Translations under genes and position numbers: made by a program
Origin: Rhabdaerophilum sp. SD176
GTDB lineage: Bacteria > Pseudomonadota > Alphaproteobacteria > Rhizobiales > Beijerinckiaceae
Length of the DNA: 64,000 nucleotides
Direction of reading: 5' to 3'
NCBI RefSeq assembly: GCF_030143245.1
Contig: NZ_JARJNS010000003.1
Location: forward strand, 372,001 to 436,000
In this document: piece by piece, positions 1-8,928 of the stretch
Numbering within the stretch: position 1 is the stretch's first letter
How the letters are laid out: every line of letters starts with the position of its first letter
The notes under the pieces: model-generated
The model's input: the letters and a program-made list of their open reading frames with translations, nothing else
The model's database searches: none
What the model was told of the DNA's origin: nothing

Positions 1-208
1 GCAGTCCGACCACAAGGAAACCGGAAATCAGGATCACGAAGACGGCGGGCCCATCGCCCGAATCCGCGAAGCGGTAATCGAGCCCGCAGGAGCGGCAGGA
101 CGGGGCGACACGGAGGAACCCGTCGAACAGGCGCCCCTCGCCGCAGCGGGGGCAACGTCCGGCCAGACCGGCTGAAACCGGGTCGGCTTCCGGGCCGTGA
201 TACTGCAT
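1..208 (-). CDS. DUF983 family membrane protein, N-terminal part only
   Basis: This is the first 69 codons of a gene that runs off the left edge of the window. The translation has two Cys pairs, CPRC near residue 19 and CRSC near residue 39, resembling a zinc ribbon. A hydrophobic stretch (AVFVILISGFLVVGL) then begins a membrane segment. DUF983 proteins often follow coxC in alphaproteobacterial oxidase clusters, which is the position here. The ATG at 208 is preceded by AGGGG with 5 nt spacing. A strong hairpin separates it from coxC. The role is unknown; an oxidase assembly function is inferred from position only. Confidence 0.8.
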   Translation of the reverse strand, partial: MQYHGPEADPVSAGLAGRCPRCGEGRLFDGFLRVAPSCRSCGLDYRFADSGDGPAVFVILISGFLVVGL

Positions 209-228
209 GGGCTTCCCCTCGAATCGGA

Positions 229-251
229 AAGGGCGGCCCGGGGCCGCCCTT
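229..251 (-). terminator. Hairpin between coxC and the DUF983 gene
   Basis: A perfect 10-bp stem (229-238 with 242-251) has a CGG loop. Read on the minus strand it is followed by TTTCC. It lies just after the coxC stop and before the DUF983 ribosome binding site, so it may terminate or attenuate rather than end the operon completely. Confidence 0.55.
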
Positions 252-260
252 CGCAGGTCC

Positions 261-1127
261 TCAATGGGCGGCGGCTGCCGCTGCGCCCCAGTTCGACCCC
301 CAGACATAGATGGCCGCGAAGAGGAACAGCCAGACCACGTCCACGAAATGCCAGTACCAGGCCGCGAATTCGAAACCGAGATGCTGCTTCGGCGTGAAAT
401 GCCCCTTGTAGACACGGATCAGGCAGACCGCGAGGAAGATGGTGCCGACGAGAACATGGAAGCCGTGGAACCCGGTCGCCATGAAGAAGGTCGCGCCATA
501 GATATGGCCCGAGAACTTGAAGGCGGCATGGCTGTACTCATAGGCCTGGACCAGCGTGAAGAATGCGCCGAGCAGAACCGTAAGCCACAGGCCCTGGCGC
601 AGCCCCTGCCGGTCGCCATGCACGATCGCATGATGCGCCCAGGTCACGGTCGTGCCCGAGGTCAGCAGGATCAGCGTGTTGAAGAGCGGCAATTCCCACG
701 GGTTGAAGACCGCGATGCCCTTCGGCGGCCATTGCCCGCCGGTCAGCTCGGTCCGCTGGTACTGGATGGCCTCATTGGTGAAGAAAGCCACGTCGAAATA
801 GGCCCAGAACCACGCCACGAAGAACATCACCTCGGAGGCGATGAACATGATCATGCCGTAGCGGTGATGCATCTGCACGACGCGGGTATGATCACCCGTC
901 TCGGCCTCGTTCACGACATCGCGCCACCAGCCGAACATCGTGTAGAGAACGCCGATAAAGCCGGCGAAGAAGAGCAGGCTGCCGGCCTGGAGGCCCCCGA
1001 TCGGCATCTTCTTCATCCACATCACGGCACCGACCGCGCAGATGAAGGCCGAGACCGACCCGATGAAGGGCCAGGGGCTCGGCGGAAGAATGTGGTAATC
1101 GTGGTTCTTGGCGTGTGCGTCGGCCAT
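261..1127 (-). CDS. ctaE: Cytochrome c oxidase subunit III
   Basis: Subunit III of the aa3-type oxidase, an integral membrane subunit of the respiratory complex. The 288-residue length fits the family. The protein starts with [20 protein letters not shown], and repeated hydrophobic segments give about seven membrane helices. Typical blocks include MFGWWRDV, the conserved [13 protein letters not shown] helix and the C-terminal [13 protein letters not shown]. It follows ctaG on the same strand, with only 17 bases between them, so the two are probably co-transcribed. Confidence 0.96.
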   Translation of the reverse strand: MADAHAKNHDYHILPPSPWPFIGSVSAFICAVGAVMWMKKMPIGGLQAGSLLFFAGFIGVLYTMFGWWRDVVNEAETGDHTRVVQMHHRYGMIMFIASEVMFFVAWFWAYFDVAFFTNEAIQYQRTELTGGQWPPKGIAVFNPWELPLFNTLILLTSGTTVTWAHHAIVHGDRQGLRQGLWLTVLLGAFFTLVQAYEYSHAAFKFSGHIYGATFFMATGFHGFHVLVGTIFLAVCLIRVYKGHFTPKQHLGFEFAAWYWHFVDVVWLFLFAAIYVWGSNWGAAAAAAH

Positions 1128-1144
1128 GGAAACGGGCCCCCCTT

Positions 1145-1777
1145 CTATTTCGACACGGTGCCGCCCGCGGGCGCGGGTGGTGCCGTCAGCTGTCCAGCAT
1201 CGGCCACAGGCTTGACCGGGTTCTTGGACGGAAAAAACGTGTAAGACAAGGTGATCGTTCGGATATTGTCGAGTTCGCGGTTCTTCGCGATGTCGGGATC
1301 CACGAAAAACACCACTTCCTCGGTCCGGGCCTCGCCCGGCTGCAGCGTCTGTTCGGTGAAGCAGAAGCAGGCGATCTTGTTGAAATAGGCGCCCGTCTGG
1401 TCCGGCGTGACATTGTAGCTGGCAATGCCCGTCGTCGGCTGCGTGCCGGGATTGCGCAGGGTGTAGCTGACAGTCTTGACCTCGCCGGCCCGGATCGTGA
1501 TCTCCGGCACTTCCGGCTCGAAGCGCCAGTTCAGCCCGGACGCGACATTCGCATCGAACCGGATCGTGAACACGCGTTCGGTCACGCGGTCCGGCGCACG
1601 GCTCGCGACCATCGTGGTGCCGCCATACCCGGTGACACGGCAGAACAGGTCATAGAGCGGCACCGCCGCGAAGGAGGCGCCGAGCATCACGCAGAAACCG
1701 GTCACGACATAGGCCGCAACCCGGCGGTTGCGGGCGGGATCGATCACGACAGGGGCGGGAAGCGGACGTTCGGTCAT
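1145..1777 (-). CDS. ctaG: Cytochrome c oxidase assembly protein CtaG/Cox11
   Basis: Copper chaperone thought to deliver Cu(B) to subunit I on the periplasmic side. The 210-residue protein has one N-terminal membrane helix (about residues 20-40), then Cys46 in LYDLFC. The Cox11 copper motif CFCF follows at residues 137-140, and a beta-rich domain makes up the rest. Its start lies one base after the coxF stop, so translation is tightly coupled with the small upstream gene. Confidence 0.95.
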   Translation of the reverse strand: MTERPLPAPVVIDPARNRRVAAYVVTGFCVMLGASFAAVPLYDLFCRVTGYGGTTMVASRAPDRVTERVFTIRFDANVASGLNWRFEPEVPEITIRAGEVKTVSYTLRNPGTQPTTGIASYNVTPDQTGAYFNKIACFCFTEQTLQPGEARTEEVVFFVDPDIAKNRELDNIRTITLSYTFFPSKNPVKPVADAGQLTAPPAPAGGTVSK

Positions 1778-1778
1778 G

Positions 1779-1946
1779 TCACATTGGCCGGGAAAGGATG
1801 GCAGGTCCCATCTTGAAGACGGTGATCACGTAGAAGAGGAGGCACAGGCCGGCCACGCCGAAGCCGATCGCCTTGTTCCGCCGCGCCCGGCGGGCCTTTT
1901 CCTCGTCGGTCAGACGCAAACCTTCGGTCTCCTGCGGTGCGCTCAT
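1779..1946 (-). CDS. Small CoxF-like membrane protein
   Basis: A 55-residue protein with a charged, basic cytoplasmic N-terminus ([11 protein letters not shown]) and one membrane helix ([19 protein letters not shown]). Its position between ctaB and ctaG is that of the small CoxF-type protein of alphaproteobacterial oxidase operons. I chose the ATG at 1946 because it forms an ATGA overlap with the ctaB stop. The stop is one base before the ctaG start. A longer in-frame reading from 1991 would overlap ctaB further and gains nothing. A role in oxidase assembly is inferred from context. Confidence 0.8.
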   Translation of the reverse strand: MSAPQETEGLRLTDEEKARRARRNKAIGFGVAGLCLLFYVITVFKMGPAILSRPM

Positions 1947-2890
1947 GCCAGGCTCCCGCGGAGAAGAGCCCAGGCAAAGCCGCCGGCCCATTCGAGCAAC
2001 AGGGCCGCGAAGACCGCAAAGAGATAGATGATCGAGCCGCCGAACAGCGACCAGCAGGCCTTTTTCAGCCGGCCCTCGTCATCCGCGCGCAGGATGCCCA
2101 CAGACCACCAGACCATCATCACGCCGCCGACGAGGGCGGTGGCGCCGTAGAGCCAGCCGCCGAAACCCATGAAGAACGGCGCGATGCCGAAAGGAATCAG
2201 CAGCAGCGAATAGAGCAGGATCTGCAGCCGCGTGTTCCGGTCGCTGGCAACATTCGGCAGCATCGGAACGCCGGCACGGGCGTAATCGTCCTTCCGGACA
2301 ATCGCCAGTGCCCAGAAATGCGGAGGCGTCCAGAGGAAGATGATCGAGAACAGGATCATCGGCTCGATCGCCACGCCGCCGGTCACGGCCGCCCAGCCGA
2401 CCACCGGGGGAAGCGCGCCTGCCGCGCCGCCGATCACGATGTTCTGTGCCGTGCGGCGCTTCAGGCCCATCGTGTAGATGACGACGTAGAAAAAGATCGT
2501 GAAGGCGAGCAGGCCACCGGCAACCCAGTTGGTCGCAAGGCCGAGCACCATCACCGAGAGCACCGAGAGAATCAGCCCGAAGCTCAGCGCCTCGCCCGGC
2601 TGGACGCGCCCAGAGGGGATCGGCCGCTTCGCCGTACGGCCCATCACGGCATCGATATCGGCATCATACCACATGTTGAGCGCGCCCGACGCCCCGGCAC
2701 CCACCGCGATCGCGAAGACGGCGATTAGGCCGATAACCGGGTGGATCACCCCCGGGGCCAGCACCATGCCGACAAGCGCGGTAAAAACCACAAGCGACAT
2801 CACCCGTGGCTTCAGCAGCGACAGGAAATCCAGCGGGTCGGCATTCGAGATCAGCGTCTCGCGCCGGATGTCAGCACCAAGGTCACTCAC
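1943..2890 (-). CDS. ctaB: Protoheme IX farnesyltransferase (heme O synthase)
   Basis: Farnesylates heme b to heme o, a step needed for the heme a of this oxidase. The 315-residue UbiA-fold membrane protein has the prenyltransferase motif NxxxDxxxD at N72, D76 and D80, followed by [13 protein letters not shown] second aspartate-containing region lies near [13 protein letters not shown]. About nine membrane helices are visible. It is followed with a 4-base overlap by coxF and lies 126 bases downstream of ctaD. Confidence 0.96.
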   Translation of the reverse strand: MSDLGADIRRETLISNADPLDFLSLLKPRVMSLVVFTALVGMVLAPGVIHPVIGLIAVFAIAVGAGASGALNMWYDADIDAVMGRTAKRPIPSGRVQPGEALSFGLILSVLSVMVLGLATNWVAGGLLAFTIFFYVVIYTMGLKRRTAQNIVIGGAAGALPPVVGWAAVTGGVAIEPMILFSIIFLWTPPHFWALAIVRKDDYARAGVPMLPNVASDRNTRLQILLYSLLLIPFGIAPFFMGFGGWLYGATALVGGVMMVWWSVGILRADDEGRLKKACWSLFGGSIIYLFAVFAALLLEWAGGFAWALLRGSLA

Positions 2891-2953
2891 GCAATCGTCC
2901 TGTGTTCGTCGGGGACGATACCGCCGGCTTTTGGGCCGGACGCCATCGGGAAT

Positions 2954-3010
2954 GGGCCCGCGGGCCCCTTGCCGATAGCGTTCCGGAGGCCGGTTGCCCG
3001 GCCTCCGGAA
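2954..3010 (-). terminator. Intercistronic hairpin and palindrome between ctaD and ctaB
   Basis: Immediately after the ctaD stop there is a 13-bp perfect stem (2981-2993 with 2998-3010, loop TTGC). It is followed on the minus strand by a perfect 14-bp palindrome, GGGCCCGCGGGCCC (2954-2967). There is no T-run, so complete termination is doubtful. It may lower expression of ctaB and the later assembly genes relative to ctaD, or stabilise the upstream mRNA. Confidence 0.5.
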
Positions 3011-3016
3011 TGCGGA

Positions 3017-4636
3017 TCAGTGGTTGCTGCCCGTGATGCGCGGCAGCGTCTCGAACTGGTGGAAGGGCGGCGGGGAGGACAGGGTCCATTCCAGCGTTGT
3101 CGCGCCTTCGCCCCAGGGATTGTCGCCCGCCTTGATCTTCTTCGAGAAGGCGTACCAGATGCCATAGAAGAACACGAGCAAGCCGACGGCGAAGATATAG
3201 GAGCCCATCGACGAGATGTAGTTCCAGCCGGCATAGGCATCCGGATAGTCGACATAGCGACGCGGCATGCCGGCCAGGCCGAGGAAGTGCTGCGGGAAGA
3301 ACAGCACATTCGCGCCGATGAAGGCGATCGCGAAGTGCAGGTTGCCGATCCAGTCCGGGATGACATAGCCGAACATCTTCGGGAACCAGTAATACCAGCC
3401 CGCGAAGATCGCGAAGACCGCACCCAGCGACAGCACGTAGTGGAAATGCGCCACCACATAGTAGGTGTCATGCAGGACACGGTCGACACCGGCATTGGCG
3501 AGCACCACGCCGGTCACGCCACCGACGGTGAAGAGGAAGATGAAGCCGATCGCCCAGACCATGGGTGCGCGGAACTGGATCGAGCCACCCCACATCGTCG
3601 CGATCCACGAGAAGATCTTCACCCCTGTCGGAACGGCGATCACCATCGTGGCGGCCACGAAATACTGCTGGGCCGCGAGGCTGATGCCGGTCGTGTACAT
3701 GTGGTGCGCCCACACGATGAAGCCGACAAAGCCGATCGCCACCATCGCATAGGCCATGCCGAGATAGCCAAAGACCGGCTTCTTCGAAAAGGTCGAGACG
3801 ATATGGCTGACGATGCCGAAGGCCGGCAGGATCAGGATGTAGACTTCCGGATGCCCGAAGAACCAGAACAGATGCTGGAACAGGATCGGGTCACCGCCGC
3901 CTTCCGGCGCGAAGAAGGTCGTGCCGAAATTGCGGTCCGTGAGCAGCATGGTGATGCCCCCGGCGAGAACCGGCAGCGACAGCACGAGCAGGAAGGCCGT
4001 CACCAGCACGGCCCAGGCGAAGAGCGGCATCTTGTGCAGCGTCATGCCCGGCGCACGCATGTTGAAGATCGTCGTGATGAAGTTGATCGCGCCCAAGATC
4101 GACGAGGCACCGGCAATGTGCAGCGAGAGGATCGCGAAATCCATCGCCGGGCCGGGCTGGCCCGAGGTCGAGAGCGGCGGGTAGATCGTCCAGCCCCCGC
4201 CGACGCCGTTGGCACCGGGCGGCCCCTCGACGAACATCGAGATCAGCAGCAGGCCGAATGCAGCCGGCAGCAGCCAGAACGAGATGTTGTTCATGCGCGG
4301 GAAGGCCATGTCCGGTGCGCCGATCATGATCGGCACGAACCAGTTGGCGAACCCGCCGATCAGGGCCGGCATGACCATGAAGAAGATCATGATCAGGCCG
4401 TGGCCGGTCACGAACACGTTGAATGTGTGCGGATTGGAGAAATACTGGAGGCCAGGCTCCTGCAGCTCCATGCGCATGGCAACCGAAAGGAAGCCGCCGA
4501 TCAGCCCCGCCATGATCGCGAAGATCAGGTAGAGCGTGCCGATGTCCTTGTGATTGGTCGAATAGACATAGCGGACCCAGCCGGTCGGCATGTCGTGTGA
4601 ATGGTCATCGGCAGCGTGAGCGTGAGCCATTGCCAT
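3017..4636 (-). CDS. ctaD: Cytochrome c oxidase subunit I
   Basis: Catalytic heme-copper subunit of the aa3-type oxidase, which reduces O2 and pumps protons. The 539-residue protein with about twelve helices carries the Cu(B)/heme a3 ligand regions [14 protein letters not shown] (His-Tyr pair), VWAHHMY and [15 protein letters not shown] heme-ligand histidine lies in SLHIAGASS. An AGGAG lies 3 bases before the ATG at 4636; a second in-frame ATG two codons later has better spacing. It follows ctaC on the same strand. Confidence 0.97.
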   Translation of the reverse strand: MAMAHAHAADDHSHDMPTGWVRYVYSTNHKDIGTLYLIFAIMAGLIGGFLSVAMRMELQEPGLQYFSNPHTFNVFVTGHGLIMIFFMVMPALIGGFANWFVPIMIGAPDMAFPRMNNISFWLLPAAFGLLLISMFVEGPPGANGVGGGWTIYPPLSTSGQPGPAMDFAILSLHIAGASSILGAINFITTIFNMRAPGMTLHKMPLFAWAVLVTAFLLVLSLPVLAGGITMLLTDRNFGTTFFAPEGGGDPILFQHLFWFFGHPEVYILILPAFGIVSHIVSTFSKKPVFGYLGMAYAMVAIGFVGFIVWAHHMYTTGISLAAQQYFVAATMVIAVPTGVKIFSWIATMWGGSIQFRAPMVWAIGFIFLFTVGGVTGVVLANAGVDRVLHDTYYVVAHFHYVLSLGAVFAIFAGWYYWFPKMFGYVIPDWIGNLHFAIAFIGANVLFFPQHFLGLAGMPRRYVDYPDAYAGWNYISSMGSYIFAVGLLVFFYGIWYAFSKKIKAGDNPWGEGATTLEWTLSSPPPFHQFETLPRITGSNH

Positions 4637-4671
4637 AAACTCCTGTCGAAGGGACGGTTCGCGCGGAAGGA

Positions 4672-5568
4672 TCAGCGCGCGGGAACTTCATTCTGCGCCG
4701 TCTGGCGCGGCGCATCGCCGACAACGGCGAATTTCTTCTTCGCATCCGCGAGCCAGGCCGCGTATTTCTCTTCCGAGACAACACGGATCGCCAGCGGCAT
4801 GAAGGCATGGTCCTTGCCGCAAAGCTCGGAACACTGGCCGTAATAGATGCCTTCGCGCGTCGCCCGGAACCAGGTCTGGTTCAGGCGGCCCGGCACGGCG
4901 TCGACCTTGATGCCGAAGGAAGGCATGGCCAGCGCGTGCAGAACGTCGGCGGCCGTGACCTGGACAACGACATTCTTGTTGACGGGCACGACAACCTCGT
5001 TGTCGACCGCCAGAAGACGCGGAAAGTCTTCCTTCTTGCCCTTGCCCTTGGCGACGGCATCCTTGATGTCGTCGTCGGTCATCATGCGGGCTTCGAACTC
5101 GAAGCCGCCGGCATCCTTCGGGTATTCGAAGCGCCAGTACCAGGCATGGCCCGTCGCCTTGATCGTCAGGTCAGCCTGCGGCGGCACGATCTGCTGCTTC
5201 AGCAGCCGGAAGGACGGAATGGCGATGACCACGAGGATCAGCACAGGGATCAGCGTCCAGGCCACTTCGAGACCCACATGATGCGTGGTCTTGGAAGGGT
5301 TGGGATTGGCCTTCTCGTTGAATTTGACCGCGACATAGATCAGCAGCGCGAGCACGAACAGCGTGATCACCGTGATCGTGACGAGTAGGCCGGTATGGAA
5401 GCTGTGGATGAACTCGGCCACCGGCGTCGCAGCCTTCTGGAGATCGAGCTGCCACGGCACGGCCTGGCCGTATCCGTCCTGGGCAAAGGCCGACGAGGCG
5501 GTGCCCATCGCTGCAGCCATCCATCCGGCTGCCGCTCCGACGGACCGGCGAATCGAAGTCATTGTCAT
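4672..5568 (-). CDS. ctaC: Cytochrome c oxidase subunit II
   Basis: Receives electrons from cytochrome c through the binuclear Cu(A) centre on the periplasmic side. The N-terminus is a signal peptide ending near SSAFAQ, followed by two membrane helices. The C-terminal cupredoxin domain has the Cu(A) residues in [11 protein letters not shown] and [12 protein letters not shown]. The start is uncertain. A GTG at 5580 in the same frame abuts the AGGGGG motif too closely, so I prefer the ATG at 5568; another ATG lies at 5562. It heads the oxidase cluster. Confidence 0.94.
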   Translation of the reverse strand: MTMTSIRRSVGAAAGWMAAAMGTASSAFAQDGYGQAVPWQLDLQKAATPVAEFIHSFHTGLLVTITVITLFVLALLIYVAVKFNEKANPNPSKTTHHVGLEVAWTLIPVLILVVIAIPSFRLLKQQIVPPQADLTIKATGHAWYWRFEYPKDAGGFEFEARMMTDDDIKDAVAKGKGKKEDFPRLLAVDNEVVVPVNKNVVVQVTAADVLHALAMPSFGIKVDAVPGRLNQTWFRATREGIYYGQCSELCGKDHAFMPLAIRVVSEEKYAAWLADAKKKFAVVGDAPRQTAQNEVPAR

Positions 5569-5580
5569 GGCGAGTGCCAC

Positions 5581-5914
5581 TCCCCCTGTGTGCCACCGGA
5601 CCTGGTTCCGGGCTGCATCTGCCCGAAGTTCGGTCGCCCGGCCTTAACATCGCAATTCACATGCGAAAAAGAGCATATGAGATGCATTTCACTTTTCACA
5701 AAGCGCCGCTCCATGCAAGCGTTAGCTTGCCGCATCGTTGCCTTGTTCTGTCCTCGATCCTGCCCGGCTTCTGCCGATCCGCTGCCATTTCGGCCGGGCG
5801 GATGGGGAGTGCGGGCGGGTGAACCTGCCGGAAGGCCATCACCTTCCTTGACAGGAACAGCCTCTCTGTTAGGCCAATCGCAAGCTTTAGAAAAGAGTCC
5901 GGGAGCGATCCGAC
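5581..5914. other. Divergent intergenic region between ctaC and the IalB-like gene
   Basis: About 330 bases with no convincing gene. It should hold both divergent promoters. On the plus strand TTGACA at 5848-5853 is a good -35 match, but only weak -10 candidates (TAGGCC) follow. On the minus strand TTGTGA-N18-TATGCT near 5670-5700 is a weak candidate for ctaC. A 6-bp hairpin (5715-5720 with 5725-5730, loop GTTA) lies in the middle. The stretch around 5650-5700 is clearly AT-richer than its surroundings. Confidence 0.45.
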
Positions 5915-6469
5915 GTGCATATTTCGGCGAAGATGGCGCTGGTTCCTGTCGTCTCCTGGCTGCTCCTCGCGGCCGGGCTCGTCGTGCCGGCTGCGGCCCA
6001 GGGCACGCTGAAGCAGAAGTTCGGCGACTGGCAGTATCGCTGTGACCGACCGAACCCGGCCGGGCCGGAGCAATGCATCCTGATCCAGAACGTGCTGGAC
6101 CAATCGGATCTCAACCTGGCGGTCGTCATCCTGCGCGTCGAGGACAGCGCGGCCACGGCCGAGGCCCGCCGTCGGGACCCCGCCGCCGCAGCCGTCCGCC
6201 GCCCCGTCCTCCGTGTCATCGCGCCGCTGGGCATCCTGCTGCCGCGTGGCCTCGGCCTGAAAATCGACGAGCGTGATATTGGATCGACCGGCTTCGTCCG
6301 CTGCCTCGAAAGCGGCTGTGTCGCCGAGGTCGACATGGACAATGCCTTGATCGACGGGTTCAAGAAGGGCAAGGTCGCGCTCTTCGCCGTGTTCCTGACG
6401 CCGGAAGAAGGCCGCGGCCTTCCCGTGACGCTTTCGGGGTTCGAGCAGGGTTTCGCGCAGCTTCAGTGA
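5915..6469 (+). CDS. Invasion-associated locus B (IalB) family exported protein
   Basis: A 184-residue protein with a signal peptide ending near AAAQG and the IalB-family pattern. The pattern comprises FGDWQYRCD near the mature N-terminus, RVIAPLGILLPRGLGLKID in the middle, FVRCLESGCVAEVDMD and a C-terminal TLSGFEQGF. Conserved cysteines suggest disulphides in the periplasm. The GTG at 5915 is chosen because GGGAG lies 9 bases upstream; an ATG at 5933 lacks such a site. IalB was named in Bartonella, but homologues occur in free-living alphaproteobacteria, so no virulence role should be inferred. Confidence 0.85.
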   Translation: MHISAKMALVPVVSWLLLAAGLVVPAAAQGTLKQKFGDWQYRCDRPNPAGPEQCILIQNVLDQSDLNLAVVILRVEDSAATAEARRRDPAAAAVRRPVLRVIAPLGILLPRGLGLKIDERDIGSTGFVRCLESGCVAEVDMDNALIDGFKKGKVALFAVFLTPEEGRGLPVTLSGFEQGFAQLQ

Positions 6470-6479
6470 GGATCGTCCC

Positions 6480-7091
6480 GTGAGCGTTGGTGCCGTGTCT
6501 GTCCGTCTTGTCTTTCTTGCTGGTCTCGGCGCGGCTCTGGCCGCCTGCCAGAGCGCCTCGTCCGGCAGCGAACCCAGCCCGACCGAACGCCGGGTGACGG
6601 AGCGGATTTTCTTCGGAGGCACCAAGCTGCCGGAGCAGAAGGAAGAGGTGCGCGATCTCGGCTGCCCTGCCGCCAACATCCTCGATGGCACGGCGGCCTA
6701 CCGCACCGGCGATACCACGCAGGCCCGGGGCGTCGCCTATCAGGCTGCGATCAACGATCTCGCCCGGGAATGCCGCCAGGAAGGCAACATGATGCGGATC
6801 AAGGTCGGCATTCAGGGCCGCGTCCTGCTGGGCGAGGCCGGCAAACCTGGGACTTATACCATCCCGGTGCGGATCGCCGTGCGCGGCAACGGCCAGACCC
6901 TGTCGACCCGCCTGGTGCCGGTTGCGGTGACGATCCCGGCCAGTGACAGTCAGGCGCCCTTCGTCACGGTGGATGATTCGATCGCCGTGCCGATCACGGC
7001 TGCCGATCCGGCCGAGCAATATTCCGTGCTCATCGGGCTTGATCCACAGGGTGCTCGCCAAACGGGGCCGCGTCGTCAACGCCGCAATTGA
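6480..7091 (+). CDS. Predicted lipoprotein of unknown function
   Basis: A 203-residue protein whose N-terminus is a lipoprotein signal with lipobox LAAC near residues 20-23. A serine-rich linker and a soluble domain with scattered cysteines (DLGCPAANIL, LARECRQEGN) follow, and the tail is basic. I do not recognise the family. It starts with GTG ten bases after the IalB-like gene, with GAGGATC upstream, so the two probably form one transcript. It is likely anchored in the outer membrane facing the periplasm. Confidence 0.75.
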   Translation: MSVGAVSVRLVFLAGLGAALAACQSASSGSEPSPTERRVTERIFFGGTKLPEQKEEVRDLGCPAANILDGTAAYRTGDTTQARGVAYQAAINDLARECRQEGNMMRIKVGIQGRVLLGEAGKPGTYTIPVRIAVRGNGQTLSTRLVPVAVTIPASDSQAPFVTVDDSIAVPITAADPAEQYSVLIGLDPQGARQTGPRRQRRN

Positions 7092-7134
7092 CTTGGGCCG
7101 CAAAAGCGCTACGTCAGCGCTTATGGCCATCTCC

Positions 7135-7300
7135 CGCGCGGGAGAGAGCGGGTTCGCCCGCCGCCGAAGGCGCAACCGCCCCGGAAACGCTCAGGCAGAA
7201 GGACCGCGCGAGAAAAGCCGCTCTGGAAAGCGAGGGCGCATCCCTCCACCGACGGAGTAAGCCGCGTCGCGGCGAAATCTCTCAGGTTCCGTGACAGAGG
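7135..7300 (+). promoter_or_regulatory. Tandem glycine riboswitch upstream of gcvT
   Basis: Two adjacent aptamers match the glycine riboswitch family. The first has a P1 stem (7135-7141 with 7204-7210) around the landmarks GGAGAGAGC, GCCGAAGGCGCAA, GGAAACGCTCAGGC and AGAAGGAC. The second has P1 arms CTCTG (7221-7225) and CAGAG (7295-7299) and ends in the hallmark AATCTCTCAGGTTCCGTGAC. By family knowledge it senses glycine and turns on glycine cleavage genes. A 7-bp hairpin (7309-7315 with 7320-7326) follows before the gcvT ribosome binding site and may be part of the expression platform. Confidence 0.93.
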
Positions 7301-7368
7301 GGGCAGCACCGTTCCACCCGGAACGGCATGCATCCTTGTCACGGAGGCGGCGCGAGCCGGCGAGAGAA

Positions 7369-8502
7369 ATGGCTGAACCCGCTGCTGGCGATCTGAAACA
7401 CACCCCGCTCGATGCCTGGCATGTTGCCCAGGGGGCACGCATGGTCCCCTTCGCGGGGTATTCCATGCCCGTCCAGTACAGGGATGGCATTCTGACCGAG
7501 CATCTCTGGACGCGCGCCCATGCCGGTCTGTTCGACGTTTCCCATATGGGCCAATGCTTCGTCCATTCCGACAACTGGGAGAAGACGGCTGCCGCCCTCG
7601 AGGCGCTGGTCCCGGCCGATATCCTGAACCTGAAGCCCGGCCAGCAGCGCTATTCCCAACTGCTCGGCGCCGATGGCGGCATCCTGGATGACCTGATGAT
7701 CACCCGCTCCGCCTATGAAGGGCATGAGGGCTGGGCCTATCTGGTCGTCAATGCCGGCTGCAAGGATGCGGATTACGCCCATATCGCCGCGCATCTCCCG
7801 GCAGGCGTGTCGCTGCGTGTCGAGGCGGATCTCGCCCTGATCGCCCTGCAGGGGCCGGAGGCGGTGGAGGTCATCGCCACCCTGGTTCCAGCCATCCGCA
7901 CCGTTCCCTTCATGACCTATCACGCCGCCCAGCTGGATGGCATCTGGCTGCATATCTCGCGCTCGGGCTATACCGGCGAGGATGGCGTCGAGATTTCCAT
8001 CCCCTCGAAGGATGTCTTGGCCTTCTGCGATCGCCTGCTGGCGGATCCGCGTGTCCGCCCGATCGGGCTGGGCGCGCGCGATTCGCTGCGGCTCGAGGCC
8101 GGGCTCTGCCTCTATGGCCATGATATCGACACCACCACCTCGCCGATCGAGGCTGACCTCAAATGGTCGATCCAGAAGCGCCGGCGCGAGCAGGGCGGCT
8201 TCCCGGGCGCGGATCGCATCCGGCGCGAACTGGCCGAGGGGCCGTCGCGGCTGCGGGTTGGCCTGCTGCCGGAAGGCCGCCAGCCGGCGCGCGAGGGCAC
8301 TGAAATCATGGCAAATGGCCGCCGCATCGGCGTGGTGACGTCCGGCGGCTTCGGCCCCAGCGTCAACGGCCCGGTGGCGATGGGCTATGTCGAGACGGCG
8401 TTTGCCACGCCCGGCACGCCGGTCACGCTCATCGTCCGGGGCAAGGAACTGCCGGCCCGCATCGCGCCGATGCCGTTCGTCCCGCATCGCTATTTCCGCT
8501 AA
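7369..8502 (+). CDS. gcvT: Glycine cleavage system T protein (aminomethyltransferase)
   Basis: Transfers the methylene group from aminomethyl-lipoyl GcvH to tetrahydrofolate, releasing ammonia. The 377-residue protein begins MAEPAAGD and has the conserved N-terminal blocks MVPFAGYSMPVQY and HAGLFDVSHMGQ. The later SRSGYTGEDGVEI, GARDSLRLEAGLCLYG and the C-terminal barrel (GFGPSVNGPVAMGYV) are also present. The frame stays open upstream to a GTG at 7291, but that codon is inside the riboswitch, so I place the start at the ATG at 7369. Confidence 0.95.
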   Translation: MAEPAAGDLKHTPLDAWHVAQGARMVPFAGYSMPVQYRDGILTEHLWTRAHAGLFDVSHMGQCFVHSDNWEKTAAALEALVPADILNLKPGQQRYSQLLGADGGILDDLMITRSAYEGHEGWAYLVVNAGCKDADYAHIAAHLPAGVSLRVEADLALIALQGPEAVEVIATLVPAIRTVPFMTYHAAQLDGIWLHISRSGYTGEDGVEISIPSKDVLAFCDRLLADPRVRPIGLGARDSLRLEAGLCLYGHDIDTTTSPIEADLKWSIQKRRREQGGFPGADRIRRELAEGPSRLRVGLLPEGRQPAREGTEIMANGRRIGVVTSGGFGPSVNGPVAMGYVETAFATPGTPVTLIVRGKELPARIAPMPFVPHRYFR

Positions 8503-8523
8503 CCGCATCCGGGGGAGACAAAC

Positions 8524-8892
8524 ATGACGACCTACTACACCAAGGATCACGAATACGTCCGCGTCGAAGGCGATACCGGCATTGTCGGCATCACCGATTA
8601 TGCGCAGAGCCAGCTCGGCGACGTGGTTTTCGTGGAGCTGCCGGAAGTCGGCAAGGCCGTGAAGGCCGGCGGCGAGGCGGCCGTCGTCGAAAGCGTCAAG
8701 GCGGCATCGGATGTCTATGCCCCGGTTTCGGGCGAGGTTGTCGCCGTGAATGACGGCCTGCCGGACAGCCCGGCTACCATCAACGAGGATCCCGAAGGCC
8801 AGGGCTGGTTCATGAAGATCCGCCTTGCCGACAAGGGCGAGCTTGCCGGCCTCATGGATGAGGCGGCTTACAAGGCGATGATCGGCGCCTGA
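8524..8892 (+). CDS. gcvH: Glycine cleavage system H protein
   Basis: Lipoyl carrier that shuttles the aminomethyl group between GcvP, GcvT and lipoamide dehydrogenase. The length of 122 residues is typical. The lipoylated lysine is K59 in the motif [26 protein letters not shown] precedes the ATG, 21 bases after gcvT. Confidence 0.97.
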   Translation: MTTYYTKDHEYVRVEGDTGIVGITDYAQSQLGDVVFVELPEVGKAVKAGGEAAVVESVKAASDVYAPVSGEVVAVNDGLPDSPATINEDPEGQGWFMKIRLADKGELAGLMDEAAYKAMIGA

Positions 8893-8928
8893 TTTTTTCC
8901 GGTCTGTTTGCAAAAAGGAATTTTCAGA

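Noticed and set aside
2741-4600. Long plus-strand open frame of 619 codons opposite ctaD
   Set aside because: It is the mirror of a highly conserved gene in GC-rich DNA. The translation is rich in Arg/His/Asp with no domain, and ctaD is unmistakable.
5562-5822. Small plus-strand frame in the ctaC upstream region
   Set aside because: No ribosome binding site, it begins antisense to ctaC, and the translation shows no domain or signal sequence.
7291-7368. GTG at 7291 as gcvT start
   Set aside because: The codon lies within the second glycine aptamer (GTGACAGAGG) and the extra 26 residues are not typical of GcvT.
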